Source: Anticarsia gemmatalis (taxonomy: Eukaryota; Arthropoda; Insecta; Lepidoptera; Erebidae). From it: a DNA stretch of 64,000 nt. Location of the stretch: contig NC_134763.1 of the NCBI RefSeq assembly GCF_050436995.1, positions 3,534,001-3,598,000 on the forward strand, given 5' to 3'. This document shows positions 40,202 to 53,000 of the stretch, one piece after another. The translations under genes and the position numbers were made by a program. The notes beneath the pieces were generated by a model. That model did no database searches, was not told where the DNA came from, and was given only the letters and a program-made list of their open reading frames with translations. How positions within the stretch are numbered: position 1 is the first letter of the stretch; each line of letters opens with the position of its first letter.

Positions 40202-40856
40202 TGTGATGTAACGAAACGGTGGCAAAAAGTTAGTTGTTTTTGTTTAAATATTTTGTTTGAAAAGCATAAAAATAGCTATGAATATTATTTTCATTTTGAT
40301 CATTTCTAGATGTTGATCATTTGAGAATTTTTAAAATGTGTTGTTAAATACTGTATACTGTAATAATACTGTGTACTGTAATAAATCAAATAAAATGATT
40401 TTAGTTAACAAAACTTGATAATTTGCTTAAATTACCCCCAAATTTCAATGTGTCCTAGGTACAACGTACTACTGGCCTAGGGACATAGGGTATGTTGTAC
40501 CTTGGCCACATTTCCCATTTTTTTTTAAATTTAAAAATATTATGTAAGTATTAAATATACATTTCTGATATTTTTTTGGTGAGTACCCAAATAATTGACA
40601 TTTCAAAATATGCAAATATGATTTGTGTGCTGCATGTCAAATCATAATAAAAAATATATTTCTAAAAAACCGGCCTAGGTACAACAGGTTCCCTTACAAT
40701 TTCACACACTTTTAGATGCTACTGTTTTATTACTAGCCTGGGGCGTATTGTTACTTAGGTACATAGAGTTATCATACTGCGAATTGTTCTTGACCTGACA
40801 AGACAATATAATATAACTAATATTTATTTATAACTTATGCAAAGTCGTATAACAAA

Positions 40857-41117
40857 CTAGCTGACCCGCGCAACTTCGCTTGCGTCACCTAAGAGAATGG
40901 GTCAAAATTTTCCCCGTTTTTGTAACATTTTTCGTTGCTACTCCGCTCCTAATGACCATAGCGTGATGTTATATAGCCTATAGCCTTCCTCGATAAATGG
41001 GCTATCTAACACTGATAGAATTTTTCAAATCGGACCAGTAGTTCCTGAGATTAGCGCGTTCAAACAAACAAACAAACAAACAAACAATCAAACAAACAAA
41101 CAATATTAGTATAGATA
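40857..41117 (+). repeat. SINE-like repeat, family A (copy 3)
   Basis: CTAGCTGACCCGCGCAACTTCGC to ATATTAGTATAGAT, with an extended (CAAA)n tract before the end and loss of the CTTCAGCTTTATA word. Confidence 0.88.
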
Positions 41118-41349
41118 AAATTTCAGAAAAGCTATTAATCCACATTTGTCACCTTACCATTTATATCCTGAACTATTTACTATTTATGTCAACCGGTACA
41201 GTCTCATACGAGCAATTATGTCGGCTCAAAGTACTAATAGTCCTAAAGTTATAAAATATTCAACATCTCCCAACACTAAACGTTATTTACGAGTGCCTGG
41301 TCTCATTAGTAAGGTCTCGTTAGGCGCAGATAAACAAAATATACAGCAG

Positions 41350-41502
41350 CTCGATTCTCTACTACTATCGACTACCGACAATCGACCTGTCATCGAGAAA
41401 TTTAGCATTTTTGTCGTAGGAAATGTTTTGGCAGTACATTCTAAATGTCAGAATTTCGATAGCTAGCCGGTTGTCGGTAGTCGATAGTGGTAGAGAATCG
41501 AG
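41350..41502 (-). mobile_element. MITE family B, copy 6, with complete terminal inverted repeats
   Basis: The left end CTCGATTCTCTACTACTATC and right end GATAGTGGTAGAGAATCGAG are inverted repeats that extend for about 50 bases with few mismatches (CGACTACCGACAAYCG continues on both sides). The interior, read on the minus strand, has TGACATTTAGAATGTACTGCC like other copies, but lacks the CGCTAGAGGCGCTGATC core. The reading frame at 41146-41466 runs through it by chance. Confidence 0.85.
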
Positions 41503-42092
41503 GTACAGATTATTAACGGTAAGTACTTTCTACAAGTTACCTGAAGTTATGACTACCATAATTCATGTCTATGGTCGTAGCAGTACGTATGTATAGTAGA
41601 GTGAAGTGTGCTTTTCTACAGCAGAATAACAAAAAATAACTTAGAAAACATAGGTAAAGTTATCAATTAATTGAAGTAAATCATATTTACCACAACATTT
41701 TCTCTTTTACTATTAAATTCGTTATAGTAACATAACTTTTAAAAAGTTTTTAAAGACAAACAAAAAGCAAGAATATACAAGTCAATGTTTGTATTCCCAA
41801 GTTCGAACACAGCCAGTAAGTTGTAAGAACCAGTCGAAATATTGCGAGAGGGACTAGCTATTTGTTCCAATTCATTATTTACGAGGCCTGTATTTTTTGT
41901 GAACATCTTCTGTCGAAGGAGGTACAAACAGAGCTTCAGATTTATAGCCACGCAACCTTACAGATAAATCAACAATGTACCAAACGGCTTGAATGTTCCT
42001 ACTTAGGATTACGTTTCCGTAAATTGTTCAGCAGTTTAACATTAAATCTAATTTTAAATGTTTTAGAAAAAACTCTAGGTATTGAGTTATTT
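41503..42092. other. Non-coding region
   Basis: Frames on both strands (41739-41951 and 41862-42104) overlap each other and resemble nothing known. Confidence 0.5.
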
Positions 42093-42355
42093 AATCTATA
42101 CTAATATTATAAAGCTGAAGAGTTTGTTTGTTTGTTTGATTGTTTGTTTGAACGCGATAATCTCAGGAACTACGGGTTCGATTTGAAAAATTCTTTCGGT
42201 GTTAGATAGTCCATTTATCGAGGAAGGCTATTGGCTATATAACATCACGCTACGAACAATAATAGCAGAGTAGCAATAAAAAATGTTACAAAAACATTGA
42301 AAATTTTGACCCATTTTCTTTAATGTGACGCAAGCGAAGTTGCGCGGGTCAGCTA
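42093..42355 (-). repeat. SINE-like repeat, family A (copy 4)
   Basis: Reverse copy from ATCTATACTAATATTATAAAGC to GTTGCGCGGGTCAGCTA, full length. Confidence 0.88.
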
Positions 42356-43160
42356 TTGGTAATAATACTGAAAATATACATTCGTAAATCGCTTAAGTTA
42401 ATTCCTTAGTTAAAATTCGAATGAAATGCGTCTATAAAATCAATTTTGCGCAACGAATTTAAACAAAAAAACATTCTCCATTAGCAGTAAAAACAGAAAT
42501 GCACTGGAAAATAATCATATATTTGTTTGAATAATGTTTTTCAAACAGGTTTTTGCATTGTACAAATAACATGCGGGGCGATATTAATTCCTACCGTAAT
42601 ACTTCCGCAACAATAAAATGTGCACATTATTTTGACAAATGGCAACACACGACACATTACGCATAAAACGTACAATAATTTATCGCAAGCTTAGCTCGAT
42701 ATTGCACGTATTTCTCACAGACGCGAGCCTCCACCGCTCTCTACATAACGCATGCCGATGCAGGTGCGCCTCCATTCCTAATTAAAATAGTATCTGAATA
42801 TTTATTGCAGATACAAATTCCAAGAGATGTAAGCACCAAAGGTGTAGACTATAGCCAATTACGTTTATTATTATAGGGTTAGTGTTTAATAATTGTCTCA
42901 ATTTACTACGTAAGCGCGTGTGAGAATAAAAGTCGAAAATTTATCGTGAACTACGATAAATGTTCGTCTATTACTTTAAACTCTTCATTATACTTATGCC
43001 TTAAGCAGATTAGTATTGAATAAAGCCGTAAAACATAGACTTCTATATGTACTGTATATAGACTTGAACATGAGGCTGAGGCAAACGAATAATCAGACAG
43101 CATATAAATTACAGTTAATTCTGTAAACAGCCGTTAAACTAAGTTAAGTATCGATTAAAT
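42356..43160. other. AT-rich non-coding region
   Basis: Nothing recognisable. Confidence 0.5.
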
Positions 43161-43265
43161 AAAATAACTCACTCCTGTCCCACTGCTGGGCAAGGGTCTC
43201 CTCCCAACGAGATACGGGTTAGGCCTTGAGTCCACCACGCTGGCCAAGTGCGGGTTGGGGACTTT
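43161..43265 (+). repeat. GGCCTTGAGTCCACCACGCTGG dispersed repeat
   Basis: CCCACTGCTGGGCAAGGGTC, CTCCCAACGAGATACGGGTTAG, GCCTTGAGTCCACCACGCTGG and CCAAGTGCGGGTTGGGGAC form a repeat frequently seen in moth genomes (from memory). It is better preserved than the copy at 35508. Confidence 0.75.
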
Positions 43266-45904
43266 ACTTTTAAGACGATTAACGGGAATACCAAATTAAA
43301 TCACAGTTATAATCTAATAATTACTTTCACCTCGTAATAAAGAAATGAACGAATCACCCTCAACCCTCCCGTTGCTCATTAATATTAATTATTACATTAT
43401 AAGATTTCGACAGACGCGCCTTCAACCCCTTCTTACTATTGAATCACATTTTATAAGCGTGATTGAAAACATTATCATGGTTCCTGAGCCATTATCAATT
43501 TATTCATTAAGTAATATTGTCCAACAATTTAGCAGAAAGCCTTGGCAAGGTTTTCAGCTTGTAGAGGTATATATAATTCATGATATACAACGCTAGTGAC
43601 TTGCGGACTTATTCAACTGATGGTGGCTTGATTGATAAAGCTAATTATTAATTTTAATTTATATAAATCGTGCATGTCAATGCCCTTCTTAGTTGCTGGA
43701 TCTTTATAAAATAATAACTTAAAAATTCTATGTAGGTATTTATTAAATTGTAAATATAAACAAATTTAACGAATAAAGAGTTTAATTTCAAGTAATTAGT
43801 TTGAAATCAAAGACTTAATTACATCTTCTTTATACTTATAAAAATACTATTTCTATTGTTAGGTCAAATAATATTTAATATAATATTTATTAAATCACGT
43901 AATTTAATTAATTAGTCCGTCTGGCAGTTACTAAAGTTCTCGAGAGAATAAATAAAATAATGAATATTTCAACATAATATATTAGTCTTCGTTCAAATAA
44001 CTTTGAAAGTTAACTAACTATAATTGTATCATTCAATAAGCACATTTTTTTACAGAATACGTAAATTAATTATTATCTTAATTGCAAAGTGAAAAAAAGT
44101 TAATAATGTCATTGAGTGTTTTAATAAAATAAGTTTCTCTAAAAATATTACGAGTCGATCAAAGGTACTTTGATTTTATTTATGAATTCTGAATAATAAT
44201 ACGTCAATTTACTCAAATCAAATTCAAATCAGTACCTAAATCATCAGCATAATGAAAAATAAAAGTGTACGTATAATTTCATAAAAATGATACATTATGT
44301 ACTTAAATAATAGTTGCTCGGAATATGTTACGAGAAAGAAGGTCCAACAATGTCCGCGATAGTTTACGACCGTCCTTGACCTTAAAAGTTAAGGCATCAA
44401 GCTTCTTTATCTGTTTCTTCCGAAACCTTAGCTCATAAACTGTTGAATTACAGTTTTATTACCTTCCTCTCCAGTTTTCATGAGACTTTTTTGTTATATT
44501 AAAACAAGTCTCGTAAATATACCTCTGAAATGTGCTGCGAATATTCACAGACCTGCCGGGACGTATTTGTCGGCGCCTCTTTGTTACGATGCTACTTTTA
44601 TACTCTAAATCCTTGCAAACAAACTAAAAAGTTTTAAAGAAAGACTCTTTGATAGTAAACTAAACTGTTTTAGATGAGTTGATAAGTATCCATAGTATCG
44701 TATCAAATTCGTGTCGTTTAAATGTCACAAGTTTCTTTTTGAAAAGATCCTTCTTTGCAAGAACAATACAGTTGCACAGAAGCGGCTGTAAAAAAAGTGA
44801 AACACATATACAAAATTATTGGTAAAACACTGTACCAAAGTCTATCGAACCAGCCTTCTTCATCAATGATACATTTCATAACGCCTATCGGTTTTTTCCT
44901 TATCATAATATCTACAACTTTTGTTTAACATAGAACACAAGTCTCTTTACAGCTCTTACGTGTCGTCGTATGACACCTCCGGGAGTCGCGTTAAAGAAGG
45001 CAACCTTTAAAAGGTTCGCTTATCGCAGTACCCAACAGTTTATGACACGTCACAGACATTCAACAATGGGGACTACCTATCGATAAAATTCTTGTGAATT
45101 TCCTAACATTGTATTTCAGGATTTTTTGGAAACAGATGGACAATTTTATAAAGACATAATAAATTTAATAAAATTACGATCAGAGTTTTATCATCAACAT
45201 AACATTTTTAATTCTATAGATCCCTACCGCGTGGGTACCATACATACCTATCGATAGAAATGTGTTTGAGGAAGCTAATCTAAAATGCTTCGGCTTAAAA
45301 TTCATGCAGTTACCATCAATCAGTGCAATGAGGCGTGTACGGACGCTCAGGGGGATAAGATGGTGGAAACAACGTGTCTGATCATCCGTCCTTATAACAA
45401 CCATTAAATTAATTACCAAGAGATAGAGTAGTTATTTTCGTTAGGTTACGTGCATCAAATTAATTAAATTCCGTTTGAATAGCTATTGTAATATTGATAT
45501 ATACAAATAAACTACAAGTTTTATTATCTTTCAAATGAAAAATGGTTACTTTGGTAAAGATCTAGCGTGTCTATAAGACCCTCGTAGCCGCTATATTTCG
45601 ATTATATGAAGACGTAAAGTATCCTCGCACACGCACGACGCGACACTTGACAAATGTACCTCACACTTATCACACGCACCCGCTCCTACACTACATACAC
45701 TACACACATTACAAGGTTTATAGCGCTCTGTTATTGAATATCGGAAAGAATATTGCTTTGATGGCCACTTAACACCTTTTGTAGTTCTGAGTACAGGATC
45801 TGTTGAGGGCATTCTGTTTTGTTTATAGCTGTTGTTTACTTAAGTGACTATTTTATACTGACCCAGAGATGTACTTAATCTTTTATTATCCCTTATAGTA
45901 TGTA
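43266..45904. other. AT-rich intergenic region
   Basis: Short frames only, including 43345, 44718, 45180 and 45591; none is recognised. Confidence 0.5.
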
Positions 45905-46159
45905 CTAGCTGACCCGCGCAACTTCGCTTGCGTCACGTAAGAGAGAATGGGTCATAATTTTCCCCGTTTTTGTAACATTTTTCATTACTACTCCGCTCTT
46001 AATGGCCGTAGCGTGATGATATATAGCCTATAACCTTCCTCGATAAATGGGCTATCTAATAGTGAAAGAATTTTTCAAATCGGACCAGTAGTTCCTGAGA
46101 TTAGCGCGTTCAAACAAACAAACAAACAAACTCTTCAGCTTTATAATATTAGTATAGAT
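45905..46159 (+). repeat. SINE-like repeat, family A (copy 5)
   Basis: The copy is intact from CTAGCTGACCCGCGCAACTTCGC through GCGCGTTCAAACAAAC to CTTCAGCTTTATAATATTAGTATAGAT. It is the cleanest copy in the window. Confidence 0.9.
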
Positions 46160-49100
46160 GAATTTGTAATAAAATCTCTTTGGCTTCAAGAATCACAAAT
46201 GAGTACAAAGTTCATTAGGTTTCTTTCAGTGAGCTCGTGAGGTACCCAAATATCGAGCTTTTTTGTGTAAGGAAAAAATTTTATTACAAGTTCATACATA
46301 CTATAATGCGAAAAGAGATTATTCCCGGCCTAATATTTGTCGTAAGAGATAAACATTATATTCGAGTTCTAATTCTAGTTTTCAATATAAAAAATATGGA
46401 AGTGTAAAATTTTCACTTATGACAATTGGTGCCGGAACTGAAACGTAACACCACGTATTATCATCCCCACCACACTGGAGGGTTGCCAAAATGCAAGCCA
46501 AAGTCTAAGTGCGCCATTTAAATTTTACGGCGCTCTTAAAAAAACTAATCGTCTTGAAAGGTTCTTTGAGATCCGACACAAAAATCCACGGCATCTTTGA
46601 AGATAGATTATTGGAAATAACTTCGGATAAGCGTCAGATGTTTTTAATTAACTACGGTACTTAGAACTGGATACTTGAATCCCGGGCATTGTAGCACCTA
46701 CATCTAACAAGTTACGCAAGAGCTTTTGAAAATTCTTTAGTATCTTATATCTACTGCGATCCTAGAACATTATTATTTGAAAAAATCTTTTACTATAATG
46801 GAAATATAACATTATGTTATATTGCAAAAATACATTCGAATAGTAAAACTTTCTATTTATTCTAATTGGGCAATGACTATGAAAATTATATCAATTTATA
46901 TGAGAACCGAATCTAGTATTCGCTCGTGTAAGTTCAGTAAAACTTTTATTAGACCTTTTATAATTTTTCGCATAGTATTTTAATGTGAAAACGTTTAGTC
47001 ACCAACTTGTCCGTTCTATAGACTATATTTGCGTGTCGGTGTTATAAATAGCGGACGTTCTGCTGACCCCCTCACGCGCCGTGAAATACGCAGAGAGTAC
47101 AATTTGCATAACGTTAAAATACGTGCGTTTGAATTTATTAATACCGTGTAATGACTGTAATGGCGTCGTTCGTCATTGCCACGTGTGTACTTTTAGGAAA
47201 ATTGGTTTTAACAAACGTGCTGATACAGAAAATAAATTTAATATCAAATTTTCATGCGGTTGGTACTTTAACCATGCCAAAACCACCGCATGCTGAAACC
47301 AAAACCTTCAACGACGAATAAAGTAAATACATTTAAATATGACTGCCTCTGTTACTAGTGTAACCGACTGCTGACCTGCTGACTGCTGACCGATGAGGTC
47401 TCGGCTTCCATAACTAGGTTGGGCATGTTGCTATTTCTTTAACTAATTTATATTAGATTTTTCTTAATAATTTAGTAACGTGTCCGGTATATAGGAATAG
47501 GCTCAACTCCACATGGAACTAAAATTGTAATGGCGAAACGAACACCTATGCCTTCACCTTCGGGTATAACATGCATGATATTATGTACGTATATGTACAT
47601 TTAATTATTATTATAGATACAAAATCAACAAGTTGGGAATCGATCTCATACGCGTGTGACATAATAAATTCCCGGTCACGTATATGTGAGCATAAACAAA
47701 GATTACACAATGAAAATTACGCGATATTTCATATTGTTTACTCTTGATTTAGCGAACACTCGTTTTTATGTACTTGACATACATAATTTATCCTTGTTGA
47801 AACAAATTTTCGTTGTGTGGGTAGCTTATTGCTTTACAAATTATCCAAAAAATATAACTATGTAGGAAATACTACACGCTTGGATATTTTTTAACAGTCT
47901 TTATTATTTTATTCATATCTACAGTTTATACAGCTTTAAAGCCGATATCCGATTTACAATCATTATCTACTATCGGCTTTAAATACAACTTAGAAAGAAA
48001 TTACTTTAAATACAACTTTTTAAGCGTCAAAAACCTTCTAGTATTGATTATAAAATCTCATCCCCGAAAATAATATACACAAATTATGTTGCTGCTATGT
48101 TTCAAAATTCAACCTTATTCATCCAGTAAAGTTATCAGAATGATAGAAAAATAAAGCCAAAAAGTAAATGACAGTTTTACAACAAAATTAGCACAATTTT
48201 ACGTCATAAAAATGTTAATCCCTCGAAAATATGCTCTCAACGGTTAAAAGTGTAAAATTCATGGTGTTTTAATAAGGATGAAGTGTGTTATGGTGGAACA
48301 GGTTAATCTTTTTGGGTAAATGTTCGCATACAGCATTATCCCGTGAGAGGGCAGCACTGTCGACCGTCGTCATCTCACGCATGGTTTATAATACGGAATA
48401 TACGGAATATACGGATATGCAGATCCTTGTTTATTTTATTTGATGGGAATGGGAGCTTCTCATCAATTATTATTTGCTTGTAAAGGATTTCTGGAATTTA
48501 ACTGCGCAAACAGCAGTTAAATTTAAATAAGTCTGTGCAAAAGCTGGTTTCGTAAATGAAAAGTTAATGTCAAAAAACCCATCGGATAGATTTAATGTTT
48601 TAAACCGTAAGGAAAAGTTTCTTTTAAGTCTGTATTTGAGGAATAATTTTGACTAACTTTTGGAAGATCTATGGAGTTATTGTCAATAGTATTTACCGAA
48701 TAAACGAAAAATGCGCTCTCAAACGAGTATCTAGAGCTATCAACATAAAGCGCTTATCACAGCTCAACAAACACGATTTTCGCGCTATCTCCATATGTAT
48801 TATACGCCATATTTTATTTGATTGTCTACAACTAAAATCCCATTGAATATTGAACACGTTTAGTACCGATGAATCTCTACCAAATAACTATCCCAGGGAG
48901 AGGTCAACGTGTGTCTACACTTACACTAAATTTCACTTTCTAAAGAGGTAATTTTGCGCTAACCGTATTTCCACTAGTGTGACTACTCGCTTCAAATATT
49001 TACACGAAAACTCTTCACTTGTTTACTTGCTCTCGTAATGTGGATCCAATCTTTTGTACTGTAATAAAATAAGAGCTTCAGTCTGCGAAGGTTTTATGTT

Positions 49101-51990
49101 CGCAAGTTAACTCAGTATTGATGTTCGTAATTTGATGAATTCAGCCAACACGAGAAAAGTTCTGTAAAGCTAGCAGAATAAATTAATTATGTTGATGCTA
49201 TTCAGTTCTCAGACGATAGACTCGTGACTACTATGTGTAATCGGACAAACGATTTTTACTAAGATATTACACTAAAAACAGGTACAACTAGATTCGTTAT
49301 TACGTCTTACGAAAACCTTTTTAAAAAATCTTTCCATCCATCATTATAACACATTTCATTAATTTGTGACAAATATTGCATTACCGCCTTTTTGTTAAAT
49401 CTTATAATAGAAACTGGACAACGCTGGCTGTTTAACATCAAAAATAAATTAAGATGCCATTAAAGTAATTTTTTTTACTTTTTCCTTTTCTACTAAATGG
49501 CGTCAACGTAATTTTTTCATCATAACTTGCCAGTTACTGTAAAGTTTGATAGAATATTAGTATCTTATAAAGAGGTTTATTAGCAAAAATTTTAATACTT
49601 ACTAACTTTTTATATACCTATACTACCTTTTTGCACATTAGTACACAGTAGAGCAGAGGCAAGATTCGCCATATCGCCAATTAAAAATTCGATTGTCATG
49701 TTTTTTTTTCCTTGTCGTGATGTTTTTCTTTTCATAAAATTTGGTAAGTTTTTTTAACTCAAACTGAGTATAAATACAAGGAGAGGTTTTTTGCTTATGA
49801 CATACAAGTTTTTATTCAATGTACGTCATGAATTATATTATGAATCTAACGAAGCACTTTCATAATAGTCAGTCTAACGTAAAATAGGCTAGCTCTTTGC
49901 ATTTATAGTACCGGAAATAAGAGATTGAGAATGAAAAATAGAAATGTAGGAGGGAACGCGGAAATAAATCTTTGAAAATAGTGGAAATGGTAACGTAGGT
50001 ACGATGAATATAGGGCAGTTAAGAATAATATGAAAGTGTTACTACAATGATGTGCTTTTTAGAGAGCGACAATAAATTCAATTCATTCAACATAAATATA
50101 TTCTATGCAACGAAATACAGATGAAGTATTTAAGTTTAGTGATGTTGACAAGTCAAAATAATACGTTTATCTCTTGGTGAAGTTACAAATTCCATGTCAA
50201 ACTCAAACCCAGATATTGTCAAAAAGGCGGCAGTTCTCCAGCCAAGGCAAAGACTTGCTAGCGACGTGAACAAACTAGGCTGAACACTAACAACATAAAT
50301 AAACAGACAAATAAAAACTTTATCTTACTGTTTCTTTTCCGTATTATTTCTTATTTCAATCTAGACCTTCAAATATTTATGGTCTCCGCTGGTCGCTAAA
50401 TATCATTACGCCGAAAATCAAAAACTTTTGTAAACATAAAACTCACTTTGTTGAACAAAAAATGAGGTTCTAAAACAATTTATTAGAAATTACATTGCCC
50501 AGAAGTTATTTGTCGAGAAAACTTTCGTAATTTGTTTACACTTTATAGTTTGAAAGGATTTAATCTCTTTCTAGAAAGGTTTCTGAAGAGTTGTTTGCGG
50601 GACTTGTTTTATGTTGATAGTACTATACATAAATAGAACACAAAATATTTTATTGAAACAAGGTCATTAACCCTTTTATATGTTAGACAAAATAGTTAGA
50701 GCATTAAAAGCGGTTTTAATTGCGCTTCAACCCTCGCACGTTGATAAAACTAGAATGATTCTCGAAATAGATCTTGCTAGGGGTGTTTTGCCTGCTATCC
50801 CCGCACTAGGCTATGAAGCTGAACTATATTTGAACCCCTCCCTCACAGTAGCCGGCATGCTCTCATGCCTGGTGAAAATAATAAGTTAACGTGTTTTTTT
50901 TTTCATTTATTTCCTGCATCCAGCTACTTACGCCACTAAAACTACATAAAGCAGAGTTGTTGCTTTCCTTATCCATTCAGGGTGGCACGGATTATTATTG
51001 CTCCAAAATCATTGGCCATTTAAACTTTACTTACTTTACACAATATACAGTTTAGTAGTTAAATTTATTCTCTTAGTTTTTATGCATCGCGTTATAATAT
51101 ATTAATTTAGCTTTCTAGAAGACAGAGCTACACTGGGAATTATAACATTTTTATGCAAAGGTAGTAATTGCAAAAAAAGTGAAACCCCAATAAAGTTAAA
51201 TGTAATTGGTCTTTTGTACAGAGGTGACGTTCCGCGGCTGCTTTAAAATGATGTAACAAAACGGGTTCGATGGCTGCATCATCAATAACCCAAGATTAAT
51301 GGAGTAGTACGTCTTAAGATAACATCGACATTTTACAGACGTCCCTTTAGAAAAAATATAAAAGACTTAATCACTTCCAAACTAGGGCGAAAGGAACCCA
51401 AATAAAAAAGTCTTGGCAGTGTATTCGTACGAAACAAATGTGCTTTACTTGCAAATTAAGATTGTGGAACAAATAGATGTTTTTAGGAATAACAGACTCG
51501 AATTGTTACAGGATATCCGTGACATCTGGTGAATTCTTATTTATTGTTTTTCTAGAAGTTTGAAGGCTTTTCAATATGTTTTCTTTGAATTGTTAACTTT
51601 ATGTTCTCCACGGAATTTGTACAGAGTTATGACATGACAATGTGACTATAGTGCTGCTGCTAACTGGTATGGAGAATTAGATACTTGTTCGCAAAATCTT
51701 GAAACATACAAATAATTATATAAACCTTATAAAGGTTCAAACAATTTTGCGTGAAATTTAAATAGCAATTAGCATTAGTAGCGTTAGCTGGGTACTTAAC
51801 TTTTTAACCATAACTATGTGCTATTAAGCCTTAGACACAAATATTTTATGAAGTAAGTATAACAACTCTTTATGCATAAAAATGGCAAGTCTAAAAAACT
51901 CACTGATTTCGTCCTGATGTAGGTACAATATACGCATACTATACTTAACGAAAGAGTATACCTTTAAAGAATATTGATAGGGGCTACACA
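46160..51990. other. AT-rich intergenic region upstream of the CUB gene
   Basis: No gene is supported. Noted: a TATAAATA word at 47043 without an initiator, a 13-bp inverted repeat TTTAAAGCCGATA at 47935-47947 and 47971-47983, a TACGGAATA tandem near 48394-48418, and an unrecognised 69-residue frame at 50680-50889. The last part (about 51900-52016) is presumably the proximal upstream region of the CUB promoter. Confidence 0.5.
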
Positions 51991-52016
51991 CCTACGCACA
52001 GGACAGAGAAAATCCC

Positions 52017-52082
52017 TATAAGTTGCAGTTTGAAGTGTTCAGTAATGTTCAGTACCGCGCAATCAGTCGCAGCGTGCGGACG
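52017..52082 (+). promoter_or_regulatory. Core promoter (Inr plus DPE, possible TATA) of the CUB gene
   Basis: Three TCAGT initiator-like words lie at 52039, 52049 and 52063. Taking the A at 52051 (second copy) as +1, GGACG at 52078-52082 falls at exactly +28 to +32 and matches the arthropod downstream promoter element RGWYV. A TATAAG word at 52017-52022 lies at -34, slightly far for a TATA box at this start. The third initiator, TCAGTC at 52063, is the best match to the full insect consensus but has no well-placed partner. GC content rises just downstream. The motifs are seen directly; their use is inferred. Confidence 0.5.
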
Positions 52083-52227
52083 TCTCCGCGCCGCTTGTTG
52101 TCGTGAGCGCGAGTGCACGTTGCGCCGTCGAATGTACGAGTGCGTGGTCCCGAGTGCTCCTAGTGAGTGTTATTGTGATGGACTAAGTGGTTTCATTGAG
52201 AAAATTAACATCGTTAAAGATGAAAAT
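52051..52227 (+). other. Exon 1 of the CUB-domain gene: 5' UTR plus start codon
   Basis: This is a GC-rich island of about 180 bases in AT-rich DNA, ending at a strong donor, AAAAT|GTAAGT (GT at 52228-52229). The last eight bases are ATG AAA AT, with ATG at 52220-52222 in the context TTAAAG-ATG-A. The two leftover bases AT plus the first base of exon 2 (G at 63801) make a second ATG and keep the exon 2 frame open, as a phase 2 intron requires. In the same frame TAA at 52184-52186 lies upstream, so the protein cannot start earlier in this exon. The transcript start is inferred from core-promoter motifs. That exon 1 joins directly to the 63801 exon is inference, supported by phase and by the signal peptide it completes. 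A further small exon in between is not excluded. Confidence 0.72.
52132..52227 (+). promoter_or_regulatory. Upstream ORF overlapping the main start codon
   Basis: An ATG at 52132-52134 opens a frame (MYECVVPSAPSE...) that runs past the main ATG at 52220 in another frame and reaches the splice donor still open. After splicing it would continue into exon 2 and stop at TGA about 16 codons in. A second, two-codon upstream ORF (ATG GAC TAA) lies at 52178-52186. An overlapping uORF like this usually lowers translation of the main frame, so translation may depend on leaky scanning. Its protein resembles nothing I know, and I do not propose it is a functional product. Confidence 0.45.
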
Positions 52228-52867
52228 GTAAGTACTTGATATAGTTCTTTTTTGTATAAGGTTTCTTCAACCAGGACTTTACAGGACCGTGAAACAGCTG
52301 CCCTTGAAATTTTTAAGTTTTAATTTATAGCTTTTTTTTCTATCGTGAATATTTAGCTTTTGAGTGTGGGTATTGTTTATAGACCCGTATGTTATAGAAG
52401 TGACTCTGGGTGCTTATGTAAATTTAGGATAGCTATTAAAAATCAATGAGATCGGAAAGCAGAATAACATTTTTACTTGGACTAGCATCATAGTTGGATC
52501 CTCGAGTTAAATAAATGAGGATCCTCTTAGGCACTGGATGAAAGCGAGCACTAATTTAAGTTCACGGCTCTAGGAATTAATTAAATGACATACATAGGTA
52601 GTAAGGTAAGGTATTACTTAGACCGTCATACACTCATACGAGTCTCAGTTCGTCTCAATAAACTGAGTAATAAAGACAGAAGGGTGCAATAGTTTGGAGA
52701 CCGACCACACTTGGAGCCCACGTTTTCATTGACCCCGTTCACTAGACTTCTACGAATCGGCTCAATAAGCGCTTTCCACGTATATTTTAAAGGGCTGTTC
52801 CACGATTTAACGTTGAATTACTTTGTGAAAAAGAGAGACAAATAAATACCGTATATTTTATTTATAA

Positions 52868-53000
52868 CTTCACGCCTGTTATGCTTGAAGATGTAAGCAA
52901 AGGTGTAAGAAATGCACCACCATCATACAAAAATCTTAGAAAACCACAGCTGGGGCGAGCTTATTGCCATCTATGGGATAGGCATGTTACCAAAGTGTAG
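52868..53000 (-). repeat. Fragment of the CACGCCTGTTATACTCGAA SINE family
   Basis: CACGCCTGTTATGCTTGAAG, GTAAGCAAAGGTGTAAGAAATG and GGGGCGAGCTTATTGCCAT are the 3' part, in reverse, of the tRNA-derived SINE seen at 53307. The right limit is uncertain. Confidence 0.6.

Larger units (their letters stand above)
39373..40696. mobile_element. Non-autonomous DNA transposon, 1.3 kb, with TIRs and palindromic TGTACCTTGGCCA sites
   Basis: The left end TAGGGGAACCTGTTGTACC (39373 on) and right end GGTACAACAGGTTCCCTTA (to 40696) are inverted repeats of about 24 bases with two mismatches. A TA at each edge could be the target duplication, which would fit a Tc1/mariner-like mover. The word TGTACCTTGGCCA and its relatives recur in both orientations at 39382, 39401, 39744, 39772, 39785, 40453, 40489 and 40671. 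A nested inverted repeat lies at 40074-40201. No transposase frame exists, so it would depend on enzymes supplied elsewhere. Confidence 0.75.

Noticed and set aside
47043..47100. TATAAATA box with a GC-rich downstream stretch
   Set aside because: No initiator lies about 30 bases downstream, and no exon or donor follows.
50680..50889. 69-residue frame
   Set aside because: It reads fairly protein-like (ARGVLPAIPALGYEAELYLN), but no family, splice sites or neighbours support it.
52030..52239. Open frame starting at TTG over exon 1
   Set aside because: It reads through the 5' UTR and past the GTAAGT donor. The main protein starts at 52220 in another frame.
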